Positions 8,306 through 16,530 of a stretch of DNA of 64,000 nucleotides are shown here, piece after piece (the stretch's first letter is position 1; each line of letters starts with the position of its first letter). The DNA comes from Saprospiraceae bacterium (GTDB lineage Bacteria > Bacteroidota > Bacteroidia > Chitinophagales > Saprospiraceae), in NCBI GenBank assembly GCA_958295895.1, contig CATQHI010000001.1:124001-188000 (forward strand), given 5' to 3'. The notes below the pieces were generated by a model. It had not been told where the DNA came from. It saw only the letters and a program-made list of their open reading frames with translations, and searched no databases. The position numbers and the translations under genes are program-made.

Positions 8306-10351
8306 ATGGCCTTCAACCTCCAATCCAAATTCTCGCCTACCGGCGACCAGCCGCAGGCCATCGAGAAGCTCGTAGCGAGTGTACAGCAGGGAGAACGCGG
8401 TCAGGTGCTACTAGGCGTAACCGGCTCGGGCAAGACCTTCACGATGGCCAACACCATCGCCCAGCTCAACCGGCCCACCCTGGTGCTAACCCACAACAAG
8501 ACGCTGACCGCCCAGCTCTACGGGGAGTTCAAGGAGTTCTTCCCGGACAACGCCGTGGAGTACTTCGTAAGCTACTACGATTACTACCAGCCGGAAGCCT
8601 ACCTGCATACCTCCGATACCTACATTGAAAAGGACCTGGCGATCAACGAAGAGGTGGATAAGCTCCGCCTACGGGCTACCTCTAACCTGCTGAGTGGCCG
8701 GCGCGACATCATCATCGTAGCCTCCGTATCGGTGATCTACGGTATGGGAAATCCAGAGGACTACAAGTCGGGCATTATCCGCTTAGAGGTCGGGCAGACT
8801 AAGAGCCGCAATGGCTTTCTCTACGACCTGGTCGATAGCCTCTACAGCCGTACCGAGACCGACTTCCGCCGCGCCACCTTCCGCGTGCGGGGCGATACGG
8901 TCGACATCAACCTGCCCTACGTAGAGTTCGGCTACCGCGTGGTCTTCTTCGGCGATGAGATCGAGGCCATCGAGAAGATCGAAATAGATACCGGTAAGCG
9001 CATCGAGTCCATGCGCAACGCCGCCATCTTCCCCGCTAACCTTTACGTAGCGCCCAAGGAACGCCTCAACGGCATCATCCGCAACATCGAGGACGAGCTC
9101 TACGAACAGGAGCGCTACTTCGAGCGGGAGGGCCGACTGCTGGAGGCCAAGCGCATTCACGAGCGCACCAGCTTCGACCTGGAAATGATGCGCGAGTTGG
9201 GCTACTGTAACGGGGTGGAAAACTACAGCCGCTTCTTCGATGGCCGCCGCCCCGGCACCCGCCCCTTCTGCTTGCTCGATTACTTCCCGGACGACTATCT
9301 GATGATCGTCGATGAGAGCCACGTCACCATCCCCCAGGTCCGCGGTATGTTCGGCGGCGACCGGGCGCGTAAACTTTCGCTGGTCAACTTCGGCTTTCGT
9401 CTGCCCTCGGCCATGGATAACCGCCCGCTGAACTTCACGGAGTTTGAATCGCTGATTAATCAGGTAGTCTACGTCTCGGCCACCCCCGGCGACTACGAAC
9501 TAGAGCAAACGGGCGGCGAGATCGTCGAGCAGCTCATCCGTCCCACCGGCCTACTCGACCCCCCCATCGAGGTCCGCCCCAGCCTCAACCAGATCGATGA
9601 CCTCATCGAGGAGATCGACGAGCGCCGCAAGGTCAACGAGCGGGTACTGGTCACTACGCTCACCAAGCGGATGAGCGAGGAGCTGACCAACTACTTCGCC
9701 AACCTCAACATCAAGGTCCGCTACATCCACTCCGAGGTGGATACGATGGAACGGGTCGAGATCCTGCGTGACCTACGCCTCGGCGAGTTCGACGTACTAG
9801 TGGGTGTAAACCTACTGCGGGAAGGACTTGACCTGCCGGAGGTATCGCTAGTCGCTATCCTCGACGCCGATAAGGAAGGCTTTCTGCGTAACGAGCGCAG
9901 CCTAACCCAGACCGCCGGTCGCGCCGCCCGTAACAGTAACGGACTGGTCATCATGTACGCCGACGTCGTTACCGACTCCATGCGCCGTACCATCGACGAG
10001 ACCAACCGCCGCCGCGCCATCCAGATGGAGTATAACGAGGAGCACGACATCACGCCGCTGACGATGGCCAAGACCCGCGACGAGATCATCAATCGCAGCA
10101 CCATCCTCGACATCCGCGGCAAGAATGCCCGCAAAGCCTACGTAGAGCAGACCCAGCCCAGCGTAGCGGCCGACCCCGTGCTCAACGCCATGACCAAGGA
10201 CCAGCTGGAAGCGGCGATTCAGGAGGCCGAGCGTAAGATGAAGACGGCAGCCAAGGAACTCGACTTCATGAGTGCAGCTCAGTACCGCGACGAGGTCTTC
10301 GCCCTGAAGGCGAAACTTAAGATGGGCGGGATGGTGTTGAAGGAGAACTAG
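8306..10351 (+). CDS. uvrB: Excinuclease ABC subunit B
   Basis: A 681-residue DNA repair helicase-like subunit that, with UvrA, verifies damage and, with UvrC, prepares it for incision. Visible landmarks are the Walker A LGVTGSGKTFTMAN near residue 37, the beta-hairpin region YYDYYQPEAY near 90, the DEAD-type box MIVDESHVTI near 335, helicase motifs LLREGLDLPEV and QTAGRAARN, and a C-terminal UVR domain (EAERKMKTAAKELDFMSAAQ) near 640 that contacts UvrC. The length is normal. ATG 8306 gives the standard N-terminus FNLQSKFSPTGDQPQAI. Its gene stands alone between two regions of accessory sequence. Confidence 0.98.
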   Translation: MAFNLQSKFSPTGDQPQAIEKLVASVQQGERGQVLLGVTGSGKTFTMANTIAQLNRPTLVLTHNKTLTAQLYGEFKEFFPDNAVEYFVSYYDYYQPEAYLHTSDTYIEKDLAINEEVDKLRLRATSNLLSGRRDIIIVASVSVIYGMGNPEDYKSGIIRLEVGQTKSRNGFLYDLVDSLYSRTETDFRRATFRVRGDTVDINLPYVEFGYRVVFFGDEIEAIEKIEIDTGKRIESMRNAAIFPANLYVAPKERLNGIIRNIEDELYEQERYFEREGRLLEAKRIHERTSFDLEMMRELGYCNGVENYSRFFDGRRPGTRPFCLLDYFPDDYLMIVDESHVTIPQVRGMFGGDRARKLSLVNFGFRLPSAMDNRPLNFTEFESLINQVVYVSATPGDYELEQTGGEIVEQLIRPTGLLDPPIEVRPSLNQIDDLIEEIDERRKVNERVLVTTLTKRMSEELTNYFANLNIKVRYIHSEVDTMERVEILRDLRLGEFDVLVGVNLLREGLDLPEVSLVAILDADKEGFLRNERSLTQTAGRAARNSNGLVIMYADVVTDSMRRTIDETNRRRAIQMEYNEEHDITPLTMAKTRDEIINRSTILDIRGKNARKAYVEQTQPSVAADPVLNAMTKDQLEAAIQEAERKMKTAAKELDFMSAAQYRDEVFALKAKLKMGGMVLKEN

Positions 10352-10379
10352 GATATATTTCACTTCAATCTATATAGGC

Positions 10380-10655
10380 ATGGGATCCATAAATGACATC
10401 AAGCGGAGCTTCCTCGAGCTATCTCCACCGGACCGGATGCAGTTGCTACACGAGTTACTCGATAGTATTCATGAGAAGCCTAAGTCAGTTGATGCCATCA
10501 TTCTGACACCAAAACAAGTAGCTTTAGGACTCACCCCCGACGTGGTGAAAAAACATCCTATCTTACAACTTGCCGGTCGGTGGACGGATGAGGAGGCGGA
10601 CGAGTTGAAACGTATCATCAAAGAGGGGGACTGGATTGACAAGGATCAGGGGTGA
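10380..10655 (+). CDS. Putative antitoxin of a type II toxin-antitoxin pair
   Basis: A 91-residue acidic protein with no clear family hallmark, called an antitoxin because its last four bases overlap the start of a PIN-domain toxin gene. The N-terminal half (IKRSFLELSPPDRMQLLHEL) resembles short addiction-module components; the C-terminal part has an amphipathic helix (DEEADELKRIIKEG) of the kind that wraps the toxin. The pair is clearly AT-richer than uvrB and eboA on either side, a sign of transfer. A TATATTTC sequence some 25 bases upstream of the ATG is a possible -7 promoter box. Confidence 0.65.
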   Translation: MGSINDIKRSFLELSPPDRMQLLHELLDSIHEKPKSVDAIILTPKQVALGLTPDVVKKHPILQLAGRWTDEEADELKRIIKEGDWIDKDQG

Positions 10656-11038
10656 GGATAGTATTACTGGATACTAGTATAATGATTGACCTAATCCAGG
10701 GTAAGGCCGATGTATTAGAAATCTATTCACAATACGATCGGTTACTCTTTCCGGCAGTAGCGCTTGGCGAGCTATACTTCGGTGCTTACAATAGTAGCAA
10801 GCTAGAAGAGCACCTGGCCGAATGTATTGAAGTGCAACGCCTAGCTACAATCGTACCAATTGATGTCAATACAGCCGAAGCATACGGAAAAATTAAGAGC
10901 ATGCTGAAGGTGGAGGGCCAATTGATCCCCGAGAACGATCTTTGGATAGCCGCCACCGCCGCAGCCTATGGAGTAGAACTACTTACTCGGGACAAACACT
11001 TTGTGCGGATTGATGAACTTGACATAACTGTTATATAG
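10652..11038 (+). CDS. PIN-domain ribonuclease toxin (VapC-like)
   Basis: A 128-residue PIN-fold nuclease. The first acidic residue lies in VLLDTSIMIDLI near residue 6, the second in the ALGELYFGAY helix near 40 (Glu), and the third in NDLWIAATAAAYG near 97 (Asp), with a final Asp in LLTRDKHF. This is the usual quartet for metal-dependent RNA cleavage. The GTG start at 10652 overlaps the upstream stop by four bases, the translational coupling usual in toxin-antitoxin operons. In the VapC family the targets are tRNAs or rRNA; the target here is unknown. Confidence 0.85.
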   Translation: MRIVLLDTSIMIDLIQGKADVLEIYSQYDRLLFPAVALGELYFGAYNSSKLEEHLAECIEVQRLATIVPIDVNTAEAYGKIKSMLKVEGQLIPENDLWIAATAAAYGVELLTRDKHFVRIDELDITVI

Positions 11039-11052
11039 CTGATCCCTCATTG

Positions 11053-11859
11053 ATGAACCCCACCCTCCACCACCTCCTCCAAAAGCACCTACCCCCCAAA
11101 GCTAATACGTGGCTGGAGGGTAAGCTCACCGCACTACAGACCGACTTCCAACCCCGCTCCTTCTACCTCGCCTTCGGCGCCTGCCCCCGCTTCCTGGGCA
11201 AGGACCCCCTCACCTTCACCGAGGCCGAGCTCAGCAGCCTCACCGTTGCCTACCCCAACTTCAGCGCTACGGAGTGGACCACCGATCAGCTCGGCCGCAT
11301 CCTGCTCGCTACGGCCCTTCCCACGGAGACTAACGTAGAAGTACTCGACACCCTCTTCGGCACGGCCGACTACCGTGAGCTCATCGCCCTCTACAAGGGC
11401 CTTTACTTCCTCGACAACGCCCCCGACTTCGTCCCCCGCACCCGCGAGGGACTACGTACCAACATGACCGGCGTTTTCGATGCCATCGCCCTCGAAAACC
11501 CGTACCCGGCCCGCTACCTCGACGAGGACGCCTGGAACCATATGGTGCTCAAGGCCATGTTCATGCAGCGCCCCATGTACCGCATCTATCGCATTGAGGA
11601 CCGCAAAAACGCCAAATTAGCCGACATCTTCCTCGATTACGCCGAGGAGCGCCGCAGCGCTTACCGCCCGGTAAGTCCGGAGCTGTGGCGCTTTATCGAT
11701 GGCTTCGTCACCGACCGGGCCCGCACTGCTTTGGAGAAAACTAGGGAGACGGGTACACCTCTGGAGCGTCGCGCCGTTGAGAAGGTACTGGCTCCGGATG
11801 CGGAGGCGGTGAGCTGGAATGTCATTGGGCGAGAGGTGGAGACAGCCTTGGCTGGCTAA
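11053..11859 (+). CDS. eboA: EboA domain-containing protein
   Basis: A 268-residue soluble protein of the EboA family, recognised from the FYLAFGACPRFLG and DAWNHMVLKAMFM segments and from its place at the head of an ebo cluster. EboA has no known enzymatic activity. In cyanobacteria the cluster was implicated in moving a scytonemin precursor to the periplasm, and related genes in Pseudomonas were linked to compounds repelling nematodes. ATG 11053 is preferred to the adjacent TTG at 11050. The gene begins 14 bases after the toxin gene. A strong imperfect hairpin follows its stop codon. Confidence 0.85.
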   Translation: MNPTLHHLLQKHLPPKANTWLEGKLTALQTDFQPRSFYLAFGACPRFLGKDPLTFTEAELSSLTVAYPNFSATEWTTDQLGRILLATALPTETNVEVLDTLFGTADYRELIALYKGLYFLDNAPDFVPRTREGLRTNMTGVFDAIALENPYPARYLDEDAWNHMVLKAMFMQRPMYRIYRIEDRKNAKLADIFLDYAEERRSAYRPVSPELWRFIDGFVTDRARTALEKTRETGTPLERRAVEKVLAPDAEAVSWNVIGREVETALAG

Positions 11860-11868
11860 TTACTCAAC

Positions 11869-11922
11869 CGGACGCTCAAAGGTCCGAAGTCGCTTTCGCT
11901 CCAACGGACCCTTTGAGGTCCT
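11869..11922 (+). terminator. Imperfect hairpin between eboA and eboB (ebo hairpin 1)
   Basis: Left arm CGGACGCTCAAAGGTCCG (11869-11886) and right arm CGGACCCTTTGAGGTCC (11905-11921) pair over about 17 bases with one bulge on each side and an 18-base loop. No T-run follows. It shares the left-arm sequence with the hairpin after eboE, so it is a repeated element that may act as terminator, attenuator or mRNA stabiliser. Confidence 0.6.
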
Positions 11923-11929
11923 GTATTCC

Positions 11930-11959
11930 TACAAGACTACCCCCTACAGAACTACCCCC
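11930..11959 (+). repeat. 15-base tandem repeat before eboB
   Basis: Two adjacent units, TACAAGACTACCCCC and TACAGAACTACCCCC, identical at 13 of 15 positions and followed by TACC directly before the eboB ATG. The second unit shares CTACAGAACTACC with the complement of the palindrome at 49334-49354. Confidence 0.7.
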
Positions 11960-11963
11960 TACC

Positions 11964-12875
11964 ATGCAATTCATCGACCCCCACGTACACATGGTCTCCC
12001 GCACCACCGACGACTACGAGGCTATGGCCGCGGCCGGCGTGGTAGCGCTGATTGAACCCGCCTTCTGGCTCGGACAGCCCCGTACGGAGGTCGGTAGCTT
12101 CAAGGACTACTTTAGTACCCTGGTGGGCTGGGAACGCTTCCGCTCCTCGCAGTTCGGGATCCGGCACTACTGTACCATGGGACTGAACTCGAAGGAGGCC
12201 AACAACGAACCCCTGGCCGAGGCCGTAATGGAACTGCTACCGCTCTACGCGACGAAGGAGGGCGTAGTAGCCATCGGCGAGATCGGCTACGACGACCAGT
12301 CGGCGGCCGAAGACAAGTACTTCCGCCAGCAGATCGAACTGGCCCTGGAGCTGGACCTGCCCATCCTGATCCACACCCCCCACCGCGATAAGAAGAACGG
12401 CACCTACCGCAGCATGGACGTCCTGGAGGAGCACGGCTGTGACCCCACCAAGGTCATCATCGACCACTGCAACGAGGAGACCGCCCGCGAGGTGCTCGAC
12501 CGTGGCTACTGGACGGCCTTTACCATCTACCCCGGCACCAAAATGGGCAACGCGCGCATGGTCGACCTCATGAAGCAGTACGGCCCGGAGCGCATCATTG
12601 TCGATTCGAGTGCCGACTGGGGCATCTCCGATCCGCTCTCCGTGCCCAAGACCGCCGCCCTGATGCTTCAGCGCGGTATCTCCGAAGCGGACGTACGCAA
12701 GGTCACCTACCAGAACGCCTACGATGCCTACTCCCAGAGCGGACAGATGGACGAGGCCCACTGGCAGGATGCCCCCGAGGTTGACCAGAATCAGCTCTTT
12801 AGCGGCAACAGCGTACTCCGGGCCGGCCGGCGCACCAGCGAGCAGGTCGAGGACGCCGACAACATCGTCTACTGA
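11964..12875 (+). CDS. eboB: TatD family hydrolase EboB
   Basis: A 303-residue metal-dependent TIM-barrel hydrolase. MQFIDPHVHMVSR gives the HxH pair at the N-terminus; AIGEIGYD near residue 106 (Glu), LIHTPHRD near 134 (His), IIDHCNEE near 163 (His) and DSSADWG near 213 (Asp) complete the TatD/amidohydrolase metal set. In ebo clusters this is EboB. The ATG at 11964 is chosen because it places the HxH motif at the usual distance; an in-frame upstream start would translate the tandem repeat. Its stop overlaps the start of eboC by one base. Confidence 0.88.
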   Translation: MQFIDPHVHMVSRTTDDYEAMAAAGVVALIEPAFWLGQPRTEVGSFKDYFSTLVGWERFRSSQFGIRHYCTMGLNSKEANNEPLAEAVMELLPLYATKEGVVAIGEIGYDDQSAAEDKYFRQQIELALELDLPILIHTPHRDKKNGTYRSMDVLEEHGCDPTKVIIDHCNEETAREVLDRGYWTAFTIYPGTKMGNARMVDLMKQYGPERIIVDSSADWGISDPLSVPKTAALMLQRGISEADVRKVTYQNAYDAYSQSGQMDEAHWQDAPEVDQNQLFSGNSVLRAGRRTSEQVEDADNIVY

Positions 12876-13753
12876 TGGCCCGCCTCCCGACGCTGCTCAC
12901 CCTCATGCGGCCGGCTAATCTGGTCACGGCCGTGGCCGATATCCTTGCCGGTGCCAGCGTAGCCGCCGCCGTCACGGGGGGCTGGAACGACAACGTCAGC
13001 TACCTGGCCCTGGCAACCATCGGACTTTACGGCGGCGGGGTAGTATTTAACGACGTCTTCGATGTGGACCTCGACCGTATCGAACGGCCCGAGCGCGCGC
13101 TACCGAGTGGGGAGGTGACGCTGTCCGAAGCTGTGCTACTGGGGGGGCTTCTGCTGCTGGGAGGTATCGCGTTTTCCCTCTTTGTATCTTCAAGTAGCGG
13201 TGCGATCGCTCTGGCCGTAGCCGTGCTTGCGCTAGTTTATGATGCCCGGGCTAAGCACCATCCGCTACTCGGCCCACTCGCGATGGGGATGTGCCGCGGC
13301 GGCAATCTCCTCCTTGGCATCAGTCTGAGCGCCGCCGCACTCGCCAGCTACTGGTGGCTCGGCTTCCTACCGGTCGTCTTTATCGCTGCCATCACGCTCA
13401 CCAGCCGCGGCGAGGTGGGCGGGCAGAACCGTGGCTCCATCCGCCTTGCCCTCGGCCTCGACGTGCTGGTAGCGGCCGCGCTGGTGGTCATTACCCAGGT
13501 GACCCGGGCATCTTTTCTTCACCTCCTACCTTTTTTCCTCCTCTGGTTCGGCATGAACGTCCGTGCCAAGCTCGCCGCCATCGCCGACAACCGCCCCGAT
13601 TTGATCCGTACGGCCGTTAAAACGGGTGTCTTATCCCTCATTCCGCTCAACGCCTGTCTGGCCGCCGGCTTTATGGGGGTGGGCACGGGGGTGCAGGTTT
13701 TGTGCTTGCTTCCACTATCCCTCTTCCTGGCGCGTTTCTTTGCAGTTACTTGA
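12875..13753 (+). CDS. eboC: UbiA-like prenyltransferase EboC
   Basis: A 292-residue integral membrane protein with about eight hydrophobic segments. The first aspartate-rich motif reads NDVFDVDLDRIERPERALPSG near residue 60 (N/DxxxD type) and the second appears in ALVYDARAKHH near 117, as in UbiA aromatic prenyltransferases. In ebo clusters this is EboC, and it would attach a prenyl chain to an unidentified small polar acceptor. It overlaps eboB by one base, giving tight coupling. Gene eboD, a dehydroquinate-synthase-like gene expected next, is not present: eboE starts 31 bases later. Confidence 0.88.
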   Translation: MARLPTLLTLMRPANLVTAVADILAGASVAAAVTGGWNDNVSYLALATIGLYGGGVVFNDVFDVDLDRIERPERALPSGEVTLSEAVLLGGLLLLGGIAFSLFVSSSSGAIALAVAVLALVYDARAKHHPLLGPLAMGMCRGGNLLLGISLSAAALASYWWLGFLPVVFIAAITLTSRGEVGGQNRGSIRLALGLDVLVAAALVVITQVTRASFLHLLPFFLLWFGMNVRAKLAAIADNRPDLIRTAVKTGVLSLIPLNACLAAGFMGVGTGVQVLCLLPLSLFLARFFAVT

Positions 13754-13783
13754 TCTCTGCCCCCTGCTCTTTTACTCCTTGTG

Positions 13784-15040
13784 ATGCACATCCCCCCCAA
13801 CCACCACCTCACCTACTGCACCAACATCCACCCCGGGGAAACGTGGGCCGAGGTAAGCGACAGCCTGAAGTACGTCCTAGAGGTGCGCGATAGGCTCGGA
13901 GTGCAGGGTTCCTTCGGCATCGGACTGCGGCTTTCGGCGCGGGCAGCGGAGGAACTGGCGCGGCCGCAGGTGCTGAGGGAATTGAAGGACTGGCTGGTCC
14001 GCCACGACTGCTACGTCTTCACCATGAACGGCTTTCCCTACGGCGATTTCCACGGCGAGGTCGTCAAGGACCAGGTGCACGCCCCGGACTGGACCACACA
14101 GGAACGCGTGGACTACACCATTCGGCTCTTCGATATCCTGGCTGAGTTGCTGCCGGAAGGGATGGACGGCGGAATCTCAACCTCGCCGCTGTCGTACCGG
14201 CCGTGGCACCGTACCCCAGCAGCACTTCGTGAGGTCACGGGGGCGAGCGTGCTCCAACTCATGAAGGTCATCCTGCACCTGGTGCGCATCAGGGAGATCA
14301 CCGGCAAGTCTTTACATCTCGACATCGAGCCGGAGCCGGACGGAATCCTGGAAAATAGCAGGGATTTCATTGATTTTTACACCGAGTCGGTGCTCACTGC
14401 TGGCCTTGACTGGCTGCACGATCACCTTGGCACCACCCGGGAGGCCGCCGAGGCTGCCATCCGCGAGCACCTCTGTCTTTGCTACGATGTCTGTCACTTC
14501 GCGGTGGCGTACGAGGAGCCCGCGGCAGTGTTGACAGCGCTTCACGAGTATAAAATTCGCGTAGGTAAGTTACAAATCAGTGCGGCCCTCAAAACCTCGC
14601 TCAGGGAAGCCGAGGCAGACATTGCCCTCACCTACCAGAGCCTATTACCCTACTCCGAGCCTATCTACCTGCACCAGACCGCCCTACGCGACCGTGAGGG
14701 CACGATTACCCAGTTTCCCGATCTGGCCCCCGCCCTGGATGCGATGGGTGATCCCCGCTACACCGAACTACGCACTCACTTCCACGTACCCATCTATACC
14801 GATAGCTACGGTGACTTGCAGTCTACCAATGACGCTATCACACAAACGCTCCGCCTCTGGCAAGAGCAGCCCTTCACCCACCACCTCGAAGTAGAAACCT
14901 ACACCTGGGACGTGCTGCCCGACCACCAGCAGTTGGGACTGACGGACTCGATCGCGCGGGAGCTGGAGTGGGTGCTGCCGCAATTACATAGTAGAGTTGA
15001 TAGCGACTTGGACCGGACGCTCAAAGGTTCCAAGGGCTGA
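13784..15040 (+). CDS. eboE: Metabolite traffic protein EboE (TIM-barrel, xylose isomerase-like)
   Basis: A 418-residue protein beginning MHIPPNHHLTYCTNIHPGETW, the typical EboE opening. FTMNGFPYGDFHG near residue 84, a Glu/Asp pair in LHLDIEPEPDGILEN near 180, and LCYDVCHFAVAYE near 230 suggest a sugar-phosphate isomerase/epimerase-like metal site. No activity has been shown for the family to my knowledge. ATG 13784 is chosen over GTG 13781. The last residues (RTLKGSKG) are encoded by the left arm and loop of the hairpin at 15013-15064, and the stop codon lies in its loop. Confidence 0.87.
   Translation: MHIPPNHHLTYCTNIHPGETWAEVSDSLKYVLEVRDRLGVQGSFGIGLRLSARAAEELARPQVLRELKDWLVRHDCYVFTMNGFPYGDFHGEVVKDQVHAPDWTTQERVDYTIRLFDILAELLPEGMDGGISTSPLSYRPWHRTPAALREVTGASVLQLMKVILHLVRIREITGKSLHLDIEPEPDGILENSRDFIDFYTESVLTAGLDWLHDHLGTTREAAEAAIREHLCLCYDVCHFAVAYEEPAAVLTALHEYKIRVGKLQISAALKTSLREAEADIALTYQSLLPYSEPIYLHQTALRDREGTITQFPDLAPALDAMGDPRYTELRTHFHVPIYTDSYGDLQSTNDAITQTLRLWQEQPFTHHLEVETYTWDVLPDHQQLGLTDSIARELEWVLPQLHSRVDSDLDRTLKGSKG
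13956..13974 (+). repeat. Diverged copy of the 19-base dispersed word (in eboE)
   Basis: Reads TGGCGCGGCCGCAGGTGCT, matching the consensus at 16 of 19 positions. Here it is read in a different frame (Leu-Ala-Arg-Pro-Gln-Val-Leu), so the similarity is at DNA level rather than protein level. Confidence 0.5.
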
Positions 15041-15064
15041 CGCCCAAGGAACGCTTCGAGGTCC
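15013..15064 (+). terminator. Imperfect hairpin after eboE (ebo hairpin 2)
   Basis: Left arm CCGGACGCTCAAAGGTTCC (15013-15031) and right arm GGAACGCTTCGAGGTCC (15048-15064) pair with small bulges, around an inner GGGC/GCCC stem with loop TGAC that contains the eboE stop. TTTT follows, as in an intrinsic terminator. The first 16 bases of the left arm match the hairpin after eboA. Confidence 0.65.
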
Positions 15065-15067
15065 TTT

Positions 15068-15086
15068 TGCACCCGCGACCCCGCCC
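15068..15086 (-). repeat. Copy of the 19-base dispersed word (eboE-eboF gap)
   Basis: On the minus strand reads GGGCGGGGTCGCGGGTGCA, 18 of 19 positions. It lies directly after the eboE terminator hairpin and before the eboF start. Confidence 0.75.
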
Positions 15087-15144
15087 CATCACGCCTCCAA
15101 CGACGGCCCCGCAACAACGCAATAACTTAACAACTCCCCCCCCC

Positions 15145-16530
15145 TTGCAACCCGTAGCCCTCCTCGACATCGTAGGCCTCAGCGCCGGACTCATCGGTCC
15201 CGATACCCCCTTCCTGCGCCAGTGGGCCAGCCAGCGCCGGGTGACCACCGTAGACCCCGTACTGCCCGCCGTGACCACCACCGCCCAGACCAGCTACCTG
15301 ACCGGCACCTACCCCCGCGAGCATGGCGTCGTGGCCAACGGCTGGCTGTTTCGCGACGAGCAGGAGATCAAGCTGTGGCGGCAGTCGAACCACCTGGTGG
15401 AGTCAAAAAAGATCTGGGAGACGGCCCGCGAGCGCAACCCCGAGTTCACCGTAGCCAATATGTTCTGGTGGTACAATATGTACTCCTCGGCGGACTACTG
15501 CGTGACCCCGCGGCCACAGTACCTAGCCGACGGCCGCAAAATGCCCGACTGCTACAGCTACCCCATGGAACTGCGCGACCGGCTGCAGGCGGAGCTGGGT
15601 ACCTTCCCGCTATTTTCCTTCTGGGGGCCGCGCACTAGCATCGTGAGCAGCCGCTGGATCGCCGATGCGGCCATGCGCGTCTACGACTGGCACCGGCCGA
15701 CGATGAACCTGGTCTACCTGCCGCACCTCGACTACAACCTGCAGCGCCACGGACAGGACCACCCCAGCGTACGGCAGGACCTGCGCGAGATCGACGCCGT
15801 GGTGCAGGACCTCATCGAGTTCTACGAGCGCAATGGGGTCGAGGTAATGATCGTCTCCGAGTACGGCATCACGAACGTCGACCGCCCCGTGCACATCAAC
15901 CGTATCCTGCGTGAGGCGGGGCTAATTAGCGTACGGGAGGAGCGGGGCACCGAGCTGCTGGACGTAGGTACCTGCCGCGCCGTTGCCATGGCCGACCACC
16001 AGATCGCCCACGTATACATCAAGGACCTAGCGGATATACCCGCAGTACGCGAGCTCCTACAACGAGTGCCCGGTATCGGGTTGCTGCTGGACGAGGAAGG
16101 CAAAAAGTTCTATAATATCGACCACCCCCGCGCCGGCGAGTTGGTGGCCGTGGCCGACGACCGCAGTTGGTTCACTTACTACTACTGGCTCGACGATGCC
16201 CGCGCCCCTGACTACGCCCGCACCGTTGATATCCACAAGAAGCCGGGCTACGACCCGGTGGAGATGTTTTTGGACCCGGAGAAGAAACTCCTCATCCCCC
16301 GCATTGCTCTTAAGGTAGCTGGCAAGAAGCTCGGGTTCCGTACGCTGATGGACGTAGTGCCACTACAAGCTGAGCTCGTCAGGGGCTCCCACGGTAACCT
16401 TACTGGGGCGGATGCGGATAAGCCGGTCTTCATCTCCGCGCTGGACGCTCCGGAACGACTGGAGGCCCCGGCGGTACACGACTGGCTGCTGCAGGCTGTG
16501 TTTAGGGGCGGGGTCGCAGGTGCAGCGTAG
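15145..16530 (+). CDS. eboF: Alkaline phosphatase/nucleotide pyrophosphatase family protein EboF
   Basis: A roughly 461-residue phosphodiesterase-like protein, the EboF member of the cluster. The opening VALLDIVGLSAGLIG, the TTAQTSYLTGTYPREHGVVANGW block carrying the nucleophile Thr/Ser region, NLVYLPHLDYNLQRHGQ (Asp/His) and VMIVSEYGITNV outline the alkaline phosphatase superfamily metal site. TTG 15145 is taken as start because it begins the first beta-strand; earlier in-frame codons would translate a low-complexity Pro-rich stretch and part of a repeat. The C-terminus ends inside a copy of the 19-base word and overlaps the converging gene by 29 bases. Confidence 0.83.
   Translation: MQPVALLDIVGLSAGLIGPDTPFLRQWASQRRVTTVDPVLPAVTTTAQTSYLTGTYPREHGVVANGWLFRDEQEIKLWRQSNHLVESKKIWETARERNPEFTVANMFWWYNMYSSADYCVTPRPQYLADGRKMPDCYSYPMELRDRLQAELGTFPLFSFWGPRTSIVSSRWIADAAMRVYDWHRPTMNLVYLPHLDYNLQRHGQDHPSVRQDLREIDAVVQDLIEFYERNGVEVMIVSEYGITNVDRPVHINRILREAGLISVREERGTELLDVGTCRAVAMADHQIAHVYIKDLADIPAVRELLQRVPGIGLLLDEEGKKFYNIDHPRAGELVAVADDRSWFTYYYWLDDARAPDYARTVDIHKKPGYDPVEMFLDPEKKLLIPRIALKVAGKKLGFRTLMDVVPLQAELVRGSHGNLTGADADKPVFISALDAPERLEAPAVHDWLLQAVFRGGVAGAA

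Noticed and set aside
8783-9322. A 179-codon minus-strand frame within uvrB
   Set aside because: Shadow of the uvrB frame. The composition mirrors the opposite strand's codons and no family is recognised.
11819-12055. Small plus-strand frame over the eboA-eboB junction
   Set aside because: It runs through the hairpin and tandem repeat in the wrong frame and overlaps two better supported genes.
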